From NCBI GenBank assembly GCA_022592435.1, contig JABYQS010000006.1, positions 248,001-312,000 of the forward strand: a DNA stretch of 64,000 bases, given 5' to 3'. The stretch comes from Cerioporus squamosus. Taxonomy: Eukaryota > Basidiomycota > Agaricomycetes > Polyporales > Polyporaceae. Made by a program: the position numbers and the translations under genes. Shown one piece after another: positions 35,501-47,953 of this stretch. How positions within the stretch are numbered: the first letter of the stretch is position 1; every line of letters begins with the position of its first letter. Below the pieces are notes generated by a model that worked only from the letters and a program-made list of their open reading frames with translations, had not been told where the DNA came from and made no database searches.

Positions 35501-37929
35501 TCATTGGACGACAGAAACGCGGAGTGGCATCACGGAGCCGAGCTCGTACAGTTTGCCGCGAACGACGGGAACCATCAGACCAGCAGGAAGCCGTACGATG
35601 TCGTAATCTTCCTTGGGAGGAGCGAACTCAAAGTTCTCAAGCAACTCAGCGGTTAGAGCTTGCATCTCGATGAGGCTACGGAAACGATCAGCACGAGGAA
35701 AGTGGACGAAAACAATGGCTGCTTACGAGAAACGCCAGCTGTGTGGCAGAGCTGCATCAGCGCGCTGTTCGATCTAAGTATGCAGCCACATTGCACTCAC
35801 CCAATGCAACCACGGATACCGGCGGCTGGATCGGACAGTCAATGGTACTGAAAAGGATACTTCAAGTCACCACTCACAGAATGTCATTCTATCGACAGAG
35901 TAAGTCATGATGCATGCCAGAGAGTAGATAACCACACTCACAAGTTTCCGAATACGCCAACTCTGGTCTGCTTCGTCGGGTCGATACGCAAGAAACGGTC
36001 CGGGTTGAATTCGTCCGCGTCCTCCCCCCATACCGAACGAAGTCTGCGGGAAAACTGTGAGTAACGCGGATATTGGCCGATGTTACTGTAAACGGACGGA
36101 CCTGTTGTAACCAGCGATCGATGCAATGATACATTGACCAGCCTTAATGGGGATTGCATGGATTTCTTCGCCTGTTGTCGACACAATAGGTTCGGACAGA
36201 GGGAGGATGTCGTCCTTGACCGCGTAACGTTGTAGGTTGAACACGATGGGGTGGAAGCGAAGTGTTTCCTAAAAGGACAGAGAGTAAGCTTAGTAGGCCT
36301 TCGGGGCGGCGGCAATGGTTGCATACTTTGATAGCGTTCATGACGGTCGTCATTGAGTCAAGATCTTCCATGGAGAACCTGCTATCGCCGCGGGCCAGCA
36401 CCGCCTGGCGAGCGGCCTTGATCTCAGCACGCATCTTGGACTGGTATTCAGGGTGCTTAGCGAGTTCGTAGAGCATCCAGGATAGTGTGCTGGCGGTCGT
36501 CTCATGACCGGCGAAAGTGAGTGTCTGCATTTCAGCAACCATCTCCTCCTCGGCCAGTTGGGTCTTTGGATTCTCAGAACTGTTGGCCTTGACTACCAAA
36601 GAGTCACCCGTTCAGTGGCGAGAGTACGTGGTAACATGAGGCAAGACTCACTCAAGATGCTCATCACGTCCTTGTGCGTGTCCGTCTTGCCGGAGTTCAG
36701 CACTTCCTGCGCCTTCTCGCTGAAGAGTTCCCTCCCGATCTCGCTGACAATCCGAGAAGTACGACGGGTTCGGTTGTGCTGCTTGATCGGAGTATACGGC
36801 ACAATGCGGAGGAAGAAGTCCGGCAAGTATTGCCACAGGTTCTGATAAAGGAGGACCCATCTCGAAGGGTACAGTGCGGCATCGAACCTGTAACGATGCT
36901 CACGTTGACAAAGGGCGCATCGATATGAAATAAGGATACTCACAAGAGGTTCGAATATGCCTTCATCAGGCGACTCTCGGTGTTGCTCAAGCCACCGTAA
37001 TCGTAGTCAAACGCGGCTGCCAGGTGCTCAGCTTGGGGCCCTAACGATGTCCTCACGGTACACACCCTGCCCGATGATATCCAAGGTCGTCCTTGCCAAC
37101 CACTTGTTGATGAACACTGTCTTATCAGGATTCTCGGCTACCTCGGGCTTCAGCTTCTCGCACATCTATCGCAAATAAGGCCACGCGTCAACACCCGTCC
37201 ACGATTACTCGTAGGCAGTCCGAGGGGACGCGCCTTGAGACCGAGGTCCTGAAACAGACTGAGGAAGGTCCGGAGCTGAGGAGCGCTGAAAGCCGGATTC
37301 ATGATCTTCCTGTGTCGCTGATGCGCCTCCCCTGTGAATCGCAAGCACCATTCAATACGGGTAGCGGGGGATGGGAGGGGGAGTGGGTCGAGAAAAAAGT
37401 ACCTTCTACAGCAACGATACCTGGACCAAGGAACATCTTGGTGAGTACCTGCACATCCTTGCGCTTGCCGTAGTTGTAGCCCGACTTCATGAAGATATGC
37501 TGCAGAGCCTGAGAATCACCTGCGTCAGTCTGCAGAGTACTGGCCACAAAATATCGGCGCACCTTTGGATCAGCGGTCATAAGTTCTTGTGTCTGTCACG
37601 GCCGGAACGTCAGCACGAGGACATGGGAACCTCAGGAAGCAGACTCCGTACACCTAGGTGACTGCCGATACGCCAAGTGGCACCGTACTCCTTCATCCAT
37701 TTGAAGTCCAACTCTCCAACCTCTTGCTGGCGTGTCAGTGCGATAGCGTGACCTGCACGAATTGATTTGGCATCTTCAAGCTGCGGTTATGCTAAGGGTG
37801 CGTACCATGCAACCACGAGGGGGACGGGGGTCCGCGGATGTTGTCCAAGCTTCTGGAGCGATGACGACGCACGGCAGCGACGAAGATTGCGAGGAAAGAG
37901 AGGAACGCGGCGAGCAAGAGAGATTCCAT
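35501..37929 (-). CDS. microsomal cytochrome P450, copy 1
   Basis: A heme-thiolate monooxygenase anchored to the ER. It starts at ATG 37929 with MESLLLAAFLSFLAIFVAAV, a membrane anchor, followed by the proline hinge RGPPSPSWLHG. Downstream exons give TRQQEVGELDFKWMKEYGAT, EAHQRHRKIMNPAFSAPQLR (C-helix region), the I-helix AGHETTAST (~36510), an ExxR-type ETLRFHP (~36265), FNPDRF (~36000), and the heme-binding AGIRGCIGWRFS, with its Cys split near an intron at ~35830. The C-terminus ends MPLRVSVVQ. More than ten small introns are needed. All key motifs are present, so the gene appears functional. Substrate unknown. It sits head-to-tail with a clear paralogue. Confidence 0.88.
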
Positions 37930-38579
37930 GATGACCGGAGGAGGCGAAGCAGCTCAAGACTTAACGGGCATCCCACAGAACTGCTGAGCCCCTTTGTAGA
38001 CGGAGCGACATTGCGGATGACACGATGGATCTGACGGAGAAAAGGCCCGTCGGGCGGGCGGGACACATGCTACATTGTCTTCTGTGCAGCCGTGGGACGC
38101 AGTGCCGTGACATGACAGGCTGGCATCCAAACGGCATGTCAGTAGTGACCCATGGAAGGTACTTTGTTCACCACTCACACTTATGGCGTATATGGCAACG
38201 CAGAGATGTCCAAGATAGTGCGGCCTTCGAATACCTGGAGGTCGTTCAGGGTGCAGGAGTTCCGAGCTGGCCGAGTCTGAGCATATCGCGCTCACCTGAC
38301 CTCCCTGAATGGAGGATTAGGTCTCGGACCCAATGCGGTAGTAGGAAATAGGCAGGCCGAATGCGCGAGAGCGCATGCTAAACACGCACAGTGGGGTGAG
38401 AAGGGAAGCACGCCTGTTTCTCCCACTGAAAGAGAGAACTCGATCTGTAAGATGTCCCGTCGGGCCGAATGTGAGTGCAGTGGTCGCGTAAGTCAATGTC
38501 GTTCTTCGTGCGAATTACCTCGCAGCGGCGCAGTACTGGCAAGATACTGTTGTAGACGTTCGGGGTTAGTTCGTTTACA

Positions 38580-38629
38580 TTGAAGGGTATCAGACCACAG
38601 CGTCATCGCTGTGGTCTGATACCCTTCAA
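38580..38629. repeat. perfect foldback, 23-bp arms with 4-nt loop
   Basis: The left arm 38580-38602 (starts TTGAAGGGTATCAGACC) is followed by TCAT (38603-38606) and then the exact reverse complement of the arm, 38607-38629. There are no mismatches. It could form a very stable hairpin in RNA or a cruciform in DNA. No coding sequence, poly-T tract or target duplication is visible around it. Confidence 0.9.
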
Positions 38630-38787
38630 AGTATGTACCGGTAGCGTCGTTCGGTCGTGGGAGAGAACAATGATTGGTCTGGCCCGATGCGGACTTGATC
38701 AATTTCATGAGGTGCAATCCCTCGCAAATTGGGATGCGACAGTGTTTGTTCAGTAGCATTCACGGCATGCATCATACGAGCTCGCAT

Positions 38788-38837
38788 CGGTCCCCAGACC
38801 TACGTATACAGACGGTCCCCAGACCTACGCATACAGA
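38788..38837. repeat. 25-bp direct tandem repeat, two copies
   Basis: CGGTCCCCAGACCTACG followed by T or C and ATACAGA occurs at 38788-38812 and 38813-38837, with a single difference. It lies just beyond the stop codon of P450 2 (minus strand, 38860). Confidence 0.9.
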
Positions 38838-38859
38838 GTCCTTTCACAGTCACCACCAC

Positions 38860-41225
38860 CTACGGAACAGCTGCGACGCACAGCGGAATAACCGAGCCAA
38901 GGTGCCACTTGCCCCGCACTAAGGGAATCATCATGCCGGCTGGGATGCGTTGAATGTCGTAGACCTCGTCCTTCGGCAACGAGAACTCGAACTTCTCGAG
39001 CAGCTCCGACACGAGGGCTTGCATCTCGATGAGTCTGCGCAGCAATCAGTGTCACTGGGTACGTAGGGGGGTCGCGAAGGCTTACGAGAACCGCCATCCA
39101 ATGCAAGAGCGGACACCACCGGCTGTTGCCGAGGACGTCAGTCGAGCCGTTACGAGACTGCAATGATACAATACTTACAGAAGGATGCGCTGCAGGAAAG
39201 GAAGAAAGTCAGTATATGGACGGCTATTCGTGCGACCGTACTTACAGGTTTGCGTAGACACCGAGCTTCGTCTGTTTGGTAGGGTCGATCTGGAAGAAAC
39301 GATCCGGGTTCCAAACGTCAGGATCCGCTCCCCATACCGACGGAAGACTGACCTCGACCTGTCATTCAGATGCATACGTGGCAATAAGACTCAGAACATA
39401 CCGGTTATAACCACAGAAGGACAATTTGATCCATGTTCCTGCCTTGACCGGAATGGCATCGATGACTTCCCCAGTAGCAGTGACGATAGGGTCTTGCAGG
39501 GGAATGACATCGTCCTTCAGCGCGTAGCGATTGAGATGGAATACGATGGCGTGGTAACGCAGCGTTTCCTACAGGTGGTGGTTAGTCGAGGGACACGAAT
39601 AGCTTGCCACCAGCGACGAGACGGACCTTGATGGCGTTATTCAGCAAGGTCATGGAGTCGAGGTCGTCGATGGTGAATCTGATGTCTCCACGAGCACGCA
39701 CCACCTCACGGCGGGCTTGGATCTCCGCACGCAGTCTTGCCTGGTACTCAGGGTGTCGAGCAAGCTCCAGGAGCATCCAAGAGACTGTGCTTGCGGTTGT
39801 CTCATGTCCAGCGAGGGTCAGCGTCTGCATCTGCGCCTTCATCTCCTGGTCACTGAGACGGCTCCGCGGCTCCTCTGACGCATTTGCCTTCACTGTATCA
39901 TTCAGTGGTTCAACGGTGAGAATGATTGGAACGTCTAAGATGCACATTCAGACGTACCCAGGATGCTCAGCACGTCCTTGTATCCTTCCTCGGCTCTTTC
40001 CTTGACCTCCGAGCCTTTCTCGCGAAGCAGGTTGCCTGCTACCTCGCGGAAAAGACGACTAGTGCTGTGAACGCGCTTGAGCTCTCGGGTCGGCGTGTAT
40101 TTGAGGATTTCGAGAACCCAATCCGGGAGGTAATGCCACACTGTGCGGTAAAAAAACTTCAACTTCGTGGTATACAATGAGGAGTCGATGCTGCAAACAT
40201 AGACAGTATCAGTAGCCGCTCAGTGAAACAGAGACATGGATTCAACACGCACAAAAGGGTGCTGTATGACTTCGACAATGCATTCTCCGTCTCATCGAGG
40301 GCGCCATAGTTGTAATCGAAAGCGGCTAGTACACGTCAGCGCGATCTTCCAGTCAGGTAAGCCCATTCAAACTCACCCTGGCCGATGATGTCAAGAGTAG
40401 TCTTGGCCAACCACTTGTTCACGAAGACCGGCTTGCTCGAAGGGTTACTAACGACCTCCTTTTCCCACTTCTCGCATAGCTAGAGGAATATCATCGAAGG
40501 GGATTCCAGCTTACGAGAGACGACATGCTCACCTTTCGACCATTTTCTTGGAACAAAGTCAGAAAACTGCGTAACTGAGTGGCACTGAAAGCGGGATTCA
40601 TGATCTTGCGCTGACGCTGGTGGACCTCGCCTTTGAACGACCATGCTCAGTTTCGCGAAATATAATCATACAGGACTTCGTACCGGCGACTGAAGTAATC
40701 CCGGGGCCGCCAGAGAAGATCTCGGACATCTTGCTGACGTCTCGCCGCTTCGGGTAATTGTAACCAGACTTATGGAGGATGTGCTGCAGCGCCTGAAAAT
40801 CAAATCGCATGCCACCGTGAGTGAGGAGCAACGGGAAGGTGACGTGCCCATTGTGCAGACCTTTGGATCCGCAGTCATGATCGTGTCGCTCTAAATCATT
40901 TTGAGTTCAACATCCCTCAAGCAGCAGAAGCATTGCGCGACGCACTCCGAGAAGACCACCGATGCGCCAGGTGGTGCCGTACTCCTTCATCCAAGCGAAG
41001 TCGAACTCGCCAGTTTCCTGCTGGCGAGTAAACACGTATTCATGGCCTGTGCGGGATGTGGTCAATCATAAGTATGCTCGGAACGCAGACGACTAGTCAC
41101 TTACCAAGTGTCCACGATGGCACAGGTGGCCCTCTGATATGCTTCAGCGACCTGTAACGGCGACGACGGACAAGCTCAGCCGCGAGCAACACGAATACGA
41201 CCACCAGTAGGATCAGAGGCTGCAT
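38860..41225 (-). CDS. microsomal cytochrome P450, copy 2
   Basis: Paralogue of the neighbouring P450, with the same exon layout and motif order. It starts at ATG 41225, MQPLILLVVVFVLLAAELV (membrane anchor), then RGPPVPSWTLG. Later exons give HILHKSGYNYPKRRDV, QRKIMNPAFSATQLR, SSLYTTKLKFFYRTVWHYLP, the I-helix AGHETTAST (~39810), ETLRYHA, NPDRF, and the heme-binding GGVRSCIGWRFS (~39100). The last exon ends GKWHLGSVIPLCVAAVP. All catalytic motifs are present. The stop is TAG at 38860-38862. Similarity to copy 1 over the whole length indicates local tandem duplication followed by clear divergence. Substrate unknown. Confidence 0.88.
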
Positions 41226-41874
41226 GTTGTTGAGTGCGTATGCAAGTGCTCGAGCATCCCTGGGATATAAGTATGTCTATGAGAACGGGCCGCCATAGCG
41301 AGAATGACGCGTTCGTGATTATTCTCCGGAACCCGTAGATACCGCGAAGCACGTTTAAAAGTCGGTAGGAGTATCCATCAGCGTGGTTCTATGGTCTGGT
41401 GACGACACCTTAGGCGGGGTCGGCTGCGCATTCCACAGCAGCTTCCACAGCCCAACAGGAACCTTGGCCTTAAGCTTGTTGGCATGTTCAGGAAGCACCA
41501 TGAACACTGTCAACATTGCAGTGACAATGTCTTGGAGGATCCTTCAGTAACGGTGCGAGGAGATGTTGATGGAACCTCACGAGGAAGTGGGAGGTCACTG
41601 CAAGAGATCGTCAAGGTGCAACGTGTTTCCCGGGGATTCACCGTCGCGGGGGCGGGCGCTCAATGACTTCGCGCGCGGCACACGCAGCACGATCGCGCAC
41701 GTCGTGCACTGTTACTTACCGTGACGCTGCGCAGGGCATCCTCCTTGCGGCCACGGTCAGGCTCCCTCTGGTCACTCTGCTCTACTTCTAGCTTGCTCAG
41801 GCTTACTCCTCGTCCTGCAACTATACAGCTGTTGAACCTGGCGACCGGGGGCTAGGGAGTGCGCTCTGCATACG
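41226..41874. promoter_or_regulatory. divergent upstream region of P450 2 and vps18
   Basis: The ~650 bp between the start of P450 2 (leftward) and vps18 (rightward). No gene is supported. Both promoters must lie here, but no clear TATA box or recognisable operator is seen. Confidence 0.45.
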
Positions 41875-44800
41875 ATGTTTGACGACTGTACGCTCACCGT
41901 CCCTTATTTGCGGAACTGTCTGATCGAGTCCATAGACGTAGAGCATGCCTCAGCTCCAGCACCTGGCACCGCTCGTGCCCAAGGCTCGCTTCCACCACTC
42001 CAGTACGAGGGATTTGAACCCTCGCCATATGACCAAGATGATGCCCGTGCAGACATCTACCAGGTGCGTCTGTCTCTTGCACTGCTTAGAGCAGTGGTGT
42101 AATACCTCTCAGGACCAGATAGACATCGCGCCTCCCGCCGCCCCCATCTTCCAACTGGGTGAAGTACAATGTCCACTATCCGCACCCCTTGTTTCCTTGG
42201 TCGTGTCTTCCGACTCCTTGTACATGGGTCTGGCGAACAACCTCATTATCCAGATCGAGCTCTCTCGAGCAGAGCAATTCATTCGCATACAAATACCCCG
42301 GAAACCGACCGAGTTCACTATCCACAAGCTATTCCTGGATCCTTCGGGTAGACACCTTCTGGTCACGTCCGTCCAGGGCGAGAACTGGTACTTCTACCGG
42401 GGCTGGAAGAAACCGAGACAGCTGAAGAGCTTCAAGATGATCATAGAGAGTGTAGCGTGGAACAAGGCAGCTCTGTTGTCATCTGCGCATTCGACTTCGA
42501 CGAGAGAAATGCTCATCGGTGCACGCAATGGGACCATCTATGAGGCGGTTCTTGACGCGGAGGAAGACTTCTTCAAGTCACAGGAGAGGTACCTCCAGCC
42601 TGTGTTCACCCTTCCGGAGCGCCATCCGGTTACCGGCTTGAAGTTCGACATGTTCCCCCCACTGGACGTCAGGAAAGCCCTTGTGCTCGTGACTACGGCG
42701 ACGCGCATATACCAGTTTGTTGGTATCCCAGACAGGCGGTCAGAGGACGGCGGGCGAGTGTTCTCCGCCTTGTTTGGGAGTTACAGGGATACGGCACCGA
42801 GTGAGTCGCTCTAGCATACCTAAGTACGCTCGTGTCGCGTCCTGACTCCTCGAAGAGATTGTGGAGTTACCTGGCAATATGGACTACTCCGAGTTGCATG
42901 TCTACAGCCCTAACGCTGACCAGGCTTACTCATTGCCGCGGACGGTAGCATGGATGAACGGTGAGCGTCGACGACCCTTACCGGTGTCATCTGACTGAGC
43001 CCACTCCAGCTGCTGGCATCTACCATGGTAACCTGGACTTCGAGTCTGCCTCAGATGATCTCATCGACGGTGCTCAACTACTTCCCTATCCCGCTTTGGC
43101 CTCCTCACCGTCGCTCTCTCCCACACGGCAGAACAGTGCTTCCAATATAGCACCGATCTCCATGTCACTAACGGAGTTCCACTTCCTCCTGCTATACCGA
43201 GACCGCGTCCTTGGCATTTCAAACTTGAACGAGCAACTCGCATACGAGGAATTGCTGCCGCTGGTGAGCTTTCATGCAGTATGCGTACCGTTGTGGGACT
43301 GGGTACTTACCCAATCCACCAGAAACCGAATGAGCAAGTCCGAGGGCTCACCGCCGACCCTGTACGCAGGACATATTGGGTGTACACCGACCAGTCAATA
43401 TGGGAAGTCAGTGTTACCAACGAGCATCGTGACGTTTGGAAGATCTACCTCGAGAAGGGCAAGTATGATGCTGCTCTTCAGTATGCGACGGTGAGCACAT
43501 CTCGCAGTCACTCTCGACTTCCTGCTCATTGTGGTCGTAGAGTGCACCTCAACGGGATCAGATCATGTCTGCACAAGCGCAGGCGTTCTTCAACGAAGGA
43601 CGTTACTTCCAAGCCGCTCAGTGCTATGCTCAATGCTCCGTGTCGTTCGAGGAGGTCACGCTCAAGTTCCTCGACGCTGGGGAGCGGGACGCCCTCCGTT
43701 CATATCTCATCTCACGTCTCGAACGAACTCGGAAGACGGTGTGTGCGTCTGACTGTACTACATAAGGCGCCTGCTGACGCCGCCTCAGGATCTGTCACAA
43801 CGGATGATGCTCGCAACGTGGTTGGTTGAGTTTTACCTGAGCAAGTGCAATGAGCTGGACGACCTGGTCGCTTCTGAGTCTGTCTCGCAAGACGTTGACA
43901 ACTTGCTTGCTGAGCGCGCTATCCTCGAAGACGACTTGCGTCATTTCTTTGAGACGTATAAGGTGAGGATCTCGTTGTTGTCTAGTTGCTGCATGTATTG
44001 AGGTGACTATCTAGGCCAATCTCGACCCGAAGACGGTGTACGAACTCATTCAGGGTCATGGTCGCACCGATATGTACCTGCACTATGCAACAGTGGTCGG
44101 CGACTTCGAGCGCGTCGTCGAGCATTGGGTCATGGAAGAGGAGTGGACGAAGGCGATCGATGTCATCAACCGACAGGTGGGTTCCCTGCCCGTCAGCACG
44201 TCTATCCTTCCATTGACATTGACTTCCATGCCCAGTCCAACCTTGAACTGTACTACCGCTTCGCGCCGGTTCTTATGCGGCAAGCACCGAAGGAGACCGT
44301 CGACTCATGGCTTCGCCAGCGCGCATTGGATCCTCTGCGTCTCGTACCCGCTCTCCTACGACTGCAGCATGCACCTCGCGACCCGCTGTCACCCAACCAC
44401 GCTGTGCGGTACCTCAACCATGTCATCTTTGAGCAAGGCAACACCTCGCCCACCATCCACAACCTCATGATCACCTTCTACGCATCCACGCCGACATCAT
44501 CTGCTCCGTCGACATCTCCGAGCCATCCAGAGGACGACGGGCCCCTTCTCCGCTTCCTCTCCACGGCGCCGTCAGATCCGCTCACAGGGAAGCCGTACTA
44601 CGATCTCGACTACGCCCTGCGGCTGTGCAAGCAGGGCGGACGCACGCAGCCTTGTGTGCACATCTACTCGAAGATGGGCCTCTGGGAGAACAGCGTGGAC
44701 CTTGCGCTCGAGAAGGGCGACTTGGAGCTCGCAAAGATCAATGCAGACATGCCCGAGGACGACGACCAGCTGCGCAAGAAGCTTTGGCTCAAGATCGCGA

Positions 44801-45976
44801 AGTATGTGGTCCAGGACAAGCAGGACATCAAGATGTGCGTCTCCATCTTCTCGTTCCGTGCGCCGTCATTCCTTCTCCGCCTTCCATCCTCCGTCATCGT
44901 CTTCTATCCATCTCGTACTGGCCTTCATGCGTTCAGAGCACTGATGCATCACTGTCATTTACAGGGCGATGCGCTTCCTCGAGAACACGGATCTCCTCAA
45001 GATCGAGGACATCCTGCCGTTCTTCCCCGATTTCGTGGTCATCGACGACTTCAAGGAAGAGATATGCACCGCCCTCGAGGGCTACTCGGCGCACATCGAC
45101 GAGCTCAAGGCCGAGATGGACGAGGCGACGAAGAACGCAGAGGCCATCAAGCAGGACATCGCGGCCCTCCAGAAGCGCTTCATCACCGTGGACGCCACGG
45201 AGAAGTGCGCGCACTGCGCCCTCGCGCTCATGACCCGCCAGTTCTACGTCTTCCCGTGCCACCACGCCTTCCACGCGGACTGCCTGATCGGCCTGGTACG
45301 TCCTCCCCTCTCAGAGTCATGTCTCCCTGTCGCTGAGTGCGTTGCTGACTCCCACCGTCATCTCCGTCGTTCAACCTTCTGCGTGCCGCGCCGCCGAATG
45401 CTTAACTGACCACCCGTGGTACCTTGGCTACCTCTTCCGCCTTCATGTGCCTTGCAGACGAAGGAGTTCCTCCCCGCCCATGCGCTCCGGCGCATCCTCG
45501 CCCTCCAAACCGAGCTCATGAAGACGTCGCAGACGACCGCCATCGACCGCGCCACGATCACCAACCCCTCGCTGATCCCCAACCCGGGCGCGCACCACCC
45601 CGCACGGAACGCATCCATGCAGCGCACGCTGCTCTCCGCGAACTTCGGCGTCCCCAGCGGAATCGCGACGGGCGCCCGGGGCGGCGCGAACGCGTTCGGG
45701 CGCAGCGTGCTGTCCGCGGGCGATCGCCTGCGCGACCTGATCATCCCCGAGTCGCTCGCGAACCTCGTCACCGCGCCCGCGGGGTGGATCCCGGGCATCG
45801 GGTTCGGGGGCGCGAAGCGGGACGCGAGCGAGAAGGACGCGGAGAAGGCGGAGCGGATGAGGAGGGAGCTCGAGGACGTGCTGGCAGCGACGTGCCCGCT
45901 GTGCGAGAGCGTCGTTGCGGGACTGGACAAGCCGTTCGTGCAGCCTGGAGAGGTGGACGCTAGCTGGGACCTCTAA
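41875..45976 (+). CDS. vps18: Vps18/Pep3, core subunit of HOPS and CORVET vacuolar tethering complexes
   Basis: The class C Vps protein that links the Vps core to membranes for endosome-vacuole fusion. Exon 1 is 41875-42063, exon 2 is 42113-42800, exon 3 begins at 42856, and further small introns follow. The N-terminal part is the Pep3/Vps18 beta-propeller: FLDPSGRHLLVTSVQGENWY, MLIGARNGTIYEAVLD, HPVTGLKFDMFPP. The middle is alpha-solenoid: YELIQGHGRTDMYLHYA, LELAKINADMPEDDDQLRKK, DILPFFPDFVVIDDFKEEIC. A coiled coil follows, then a C-terminal RING-H2: CAHCALALMTRQFYVFPCHH through HAFHADCL, and CPLCESVV after a long insert with low-complexity Ala/Gly. The stop is at 45976. The start ATG (41875) fits the family's usual MFDD-like opening. 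It is intact in all exons inspected. Confidence 0.9.
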
Positions 45977-46402
45977 GTTCTGGCATGCTTACTTGTTGCG
46001 TGGTAACTTGCCGGGTTGCATCATCCGTCGTTGATTGTGCTTGTGGGGTTTTTATTGTATCTGGCTGCTGGCCTGCTGTATGGCCGTATAATACTGATAC
46101 ATGAGCACAGCTAACCTATGAACACTGCGAGTGTGACGTGCTAACGCTCGAGTTCTGAACGCACGAACGGAGACGCCTCTCGGTGTTCGCGGCTAAGGCA
46201 GGTAACTTGACCGCCGAACAGGACCCTGCAAGCCTTGCCAGTGCGACGATCCTGACCAGACCGGCTTCATAACAAGGATGGAATGCGCGTCATCGGCGCT
46301 GGTACTAGTGCTGATATCGCATTTATCAATCGCAAGAAGACGAGCAGGGCGAATGGAAGGGCGGAACACGCCCGAAAAGAGGTGGCGCATCCGCTGAGCA
46401 GG
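45977..46402. other. convergent intergenic region vps18/cgr1
   Basis: 3' flanks of two convergent genes, with T-rich stretches after vps18 (46040-46060). No gene recognised. Confidence 0.55.
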
Positions 46403-47089
46403 TCAGTGATTGATTTTCTTGGTGCGGCCTGCTTTGCGGCGCAGCCTGGCAGCCTTGCGTGCGCCCATCTGTTGGATAATAACGCGTCAGTGAGCTGACT
46501 GTTGACGGGTTCCACGACAAGGCGGAGTGGGGTGTGGGTGTGGGTGCGGCGATAGGGAGCGAGGTTCTGGAGGTTCAGTGCGCACCTTTGCCTTATCCTC
46601 CTCTAGTCTGCGCCGCTCTTCAGCAGCCTTCTTGCGCTCCATTGTGATCTCCTTGCGCCTGTGACCGGGCACCGCAGCAGGTCAGCGAAACGCCGACGAA
46701 TGGAGGAGGGCCACGACGGCGAGGCAGGGAGGGGGGGACGCTGACACGCACCGCTGGATCTCTGACGCTTTCTCCTCCTTCAGTTCCGCTTGGAGTTTCT
46801 TGATCGCCTGCTCCTTCTTGGTCTTCTCCATGCGATCTTCCCACTTCTTCGTCTTGAGACCGTCAGGAAGCAGCGACCGCCTGGAGACGATGCGTGAGGT
46901 TTGACAGAGCTGGGAGACGGGGCGGCATACGTACACGGTCGCTGCTTTGTGAGCCTTCCATGTCTTCCCAGAGACACGACCGCCAGAGGTCTGGGCTAGT
47001 GGGCGTGCTGAGGGTTGCTCGGGGGATGTCGTGGCAGCGGCCGCCGTCGAGTCTGAAGGTGCAAGGGACAGGACTTCTGGCTCGGACAT
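46403..47089 (-). CDS. cgr1: Cgr1-like 60S ribosomal subunit/pre-rRNA processing factor
   Basis: Small nucleolar factor for large-subunit rRNA maturation. It starts at MSEPEVLSLAPSDS (47089). A Ser/Ala-rich head is followed by the family signature GGRVSGKTWKAHKAATVRSL. A long basic helix comes next, LKTKKWEDRMEKTKKEQAIK and RRKEITMERKKAAEERRRLE, ending MGARKAARLRRKAGRTKKIN, then H and the stop at 46403-46405. Short introns separate the exons (donor GTACGT near 46935; others near 46750, 46650 and 46470). Length and composition match the family. Confidence 0.85.
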
Positions 47090-47953
47090 GACTTGGGCTT
47101 TTGGACTCGGAGTTTGCAGGCAGGGCGGGAGACGAGGCTCGGAGCTCCTCGAGAGTGGGAGATGCAATCGCCGATGGGATCTGCACGTGGCCGAAAAAAG
47201 AGATCTGATCAGCCGGGGTAACAGTGGTGGCGCCGGTGAGACGGTGGCCATCCGAGTCTGGCAGTGGCCCTGGGCCATGGGATTGCATCCGCGCTGTCTG
47301 TCGACGACCGCTGCGACGAGCAAAGGCTCCTGGACAGACAGAGTGCAATCATGGCAGCCTCTGGGAATGCTCACCGCCCTTGCTCACGGCGCGCACTCGC
47401 GGTGATGATATCATGAGCTGCCAGGGCCGCAATGACGCTCACAGCGGCTCACTCGGGATCGCATATCGTGTGGCCCGTGTCTGCATTCGTCGGATCTGTT
47501 TTGCACCTTTCGTGCGCGCCTCGTGCATACTTGTGTCGACGATCGCGTGTGGCGTACACTTTGGGGTGCTGGTTTAGCTCGTCCCTCGGGCTGAGCGGGA
47601 CAGGAGAGTGCGTACGCAGTGCAGGACATGGTCCGGTGAGAACGAAGGGGGCTACGGGGGTTCTGATAAGGAGCGCAAGCCATCCCTTAAGCAGGCTAGT
47701 TTCTGTCTGATGAGATTCATGAGAACGCCTGCTGCAGCCGGGGACGGGAGATGGGCAAACGGAACCGAGCGGCTGTTGGGTTATGTTTGTCAGAGGAAGC
47801 GGGCTGGGAGCCAAACTGCGTTCAGTCCGCTCAGGCTGAGGCTGCTGCTGCCCGACGTCTCTCACCGAGTCCGTCGACTCTGGCCACCGGCCTCGCTGTC
47901 TCTCCCCGCCCCGTCCCCATCCTCGTGCCCGCGACCTCACGACTGGCCGTCCC
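47090..47953. promoter_or_regulatory. divergent upstream region of cgr1 and the unknown coiled-coil gene
   Basis: 864 bp between two divergent starts. No gene is supported. The last ~90 bp before 47954 are pyrimidine-rich, as is usual upstream of fungal start codons. Confidence 0.45.

Larger units (their letters stand above)
37930..38859. other. intergenic between the two P450 genes
   Basis: Upstream region of P450 1 and 3' flank of P450 2. No protein-coding gene is supported. It contains a perfect 50-bp foldback at 38580-38629 and a 25-bp tandem duplication at 38788-38837, listed separately. Confidence 0.6.

Noticed and set aside
41995..42030. tRNA-like T-arm (GGGTTCAAATCCC on the minus strand)
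   Set aside because: Only the T-arm matches. No acceptor, D or anticodon stems can be formed around it, and the bases encode vps18 exon 1 in frame.
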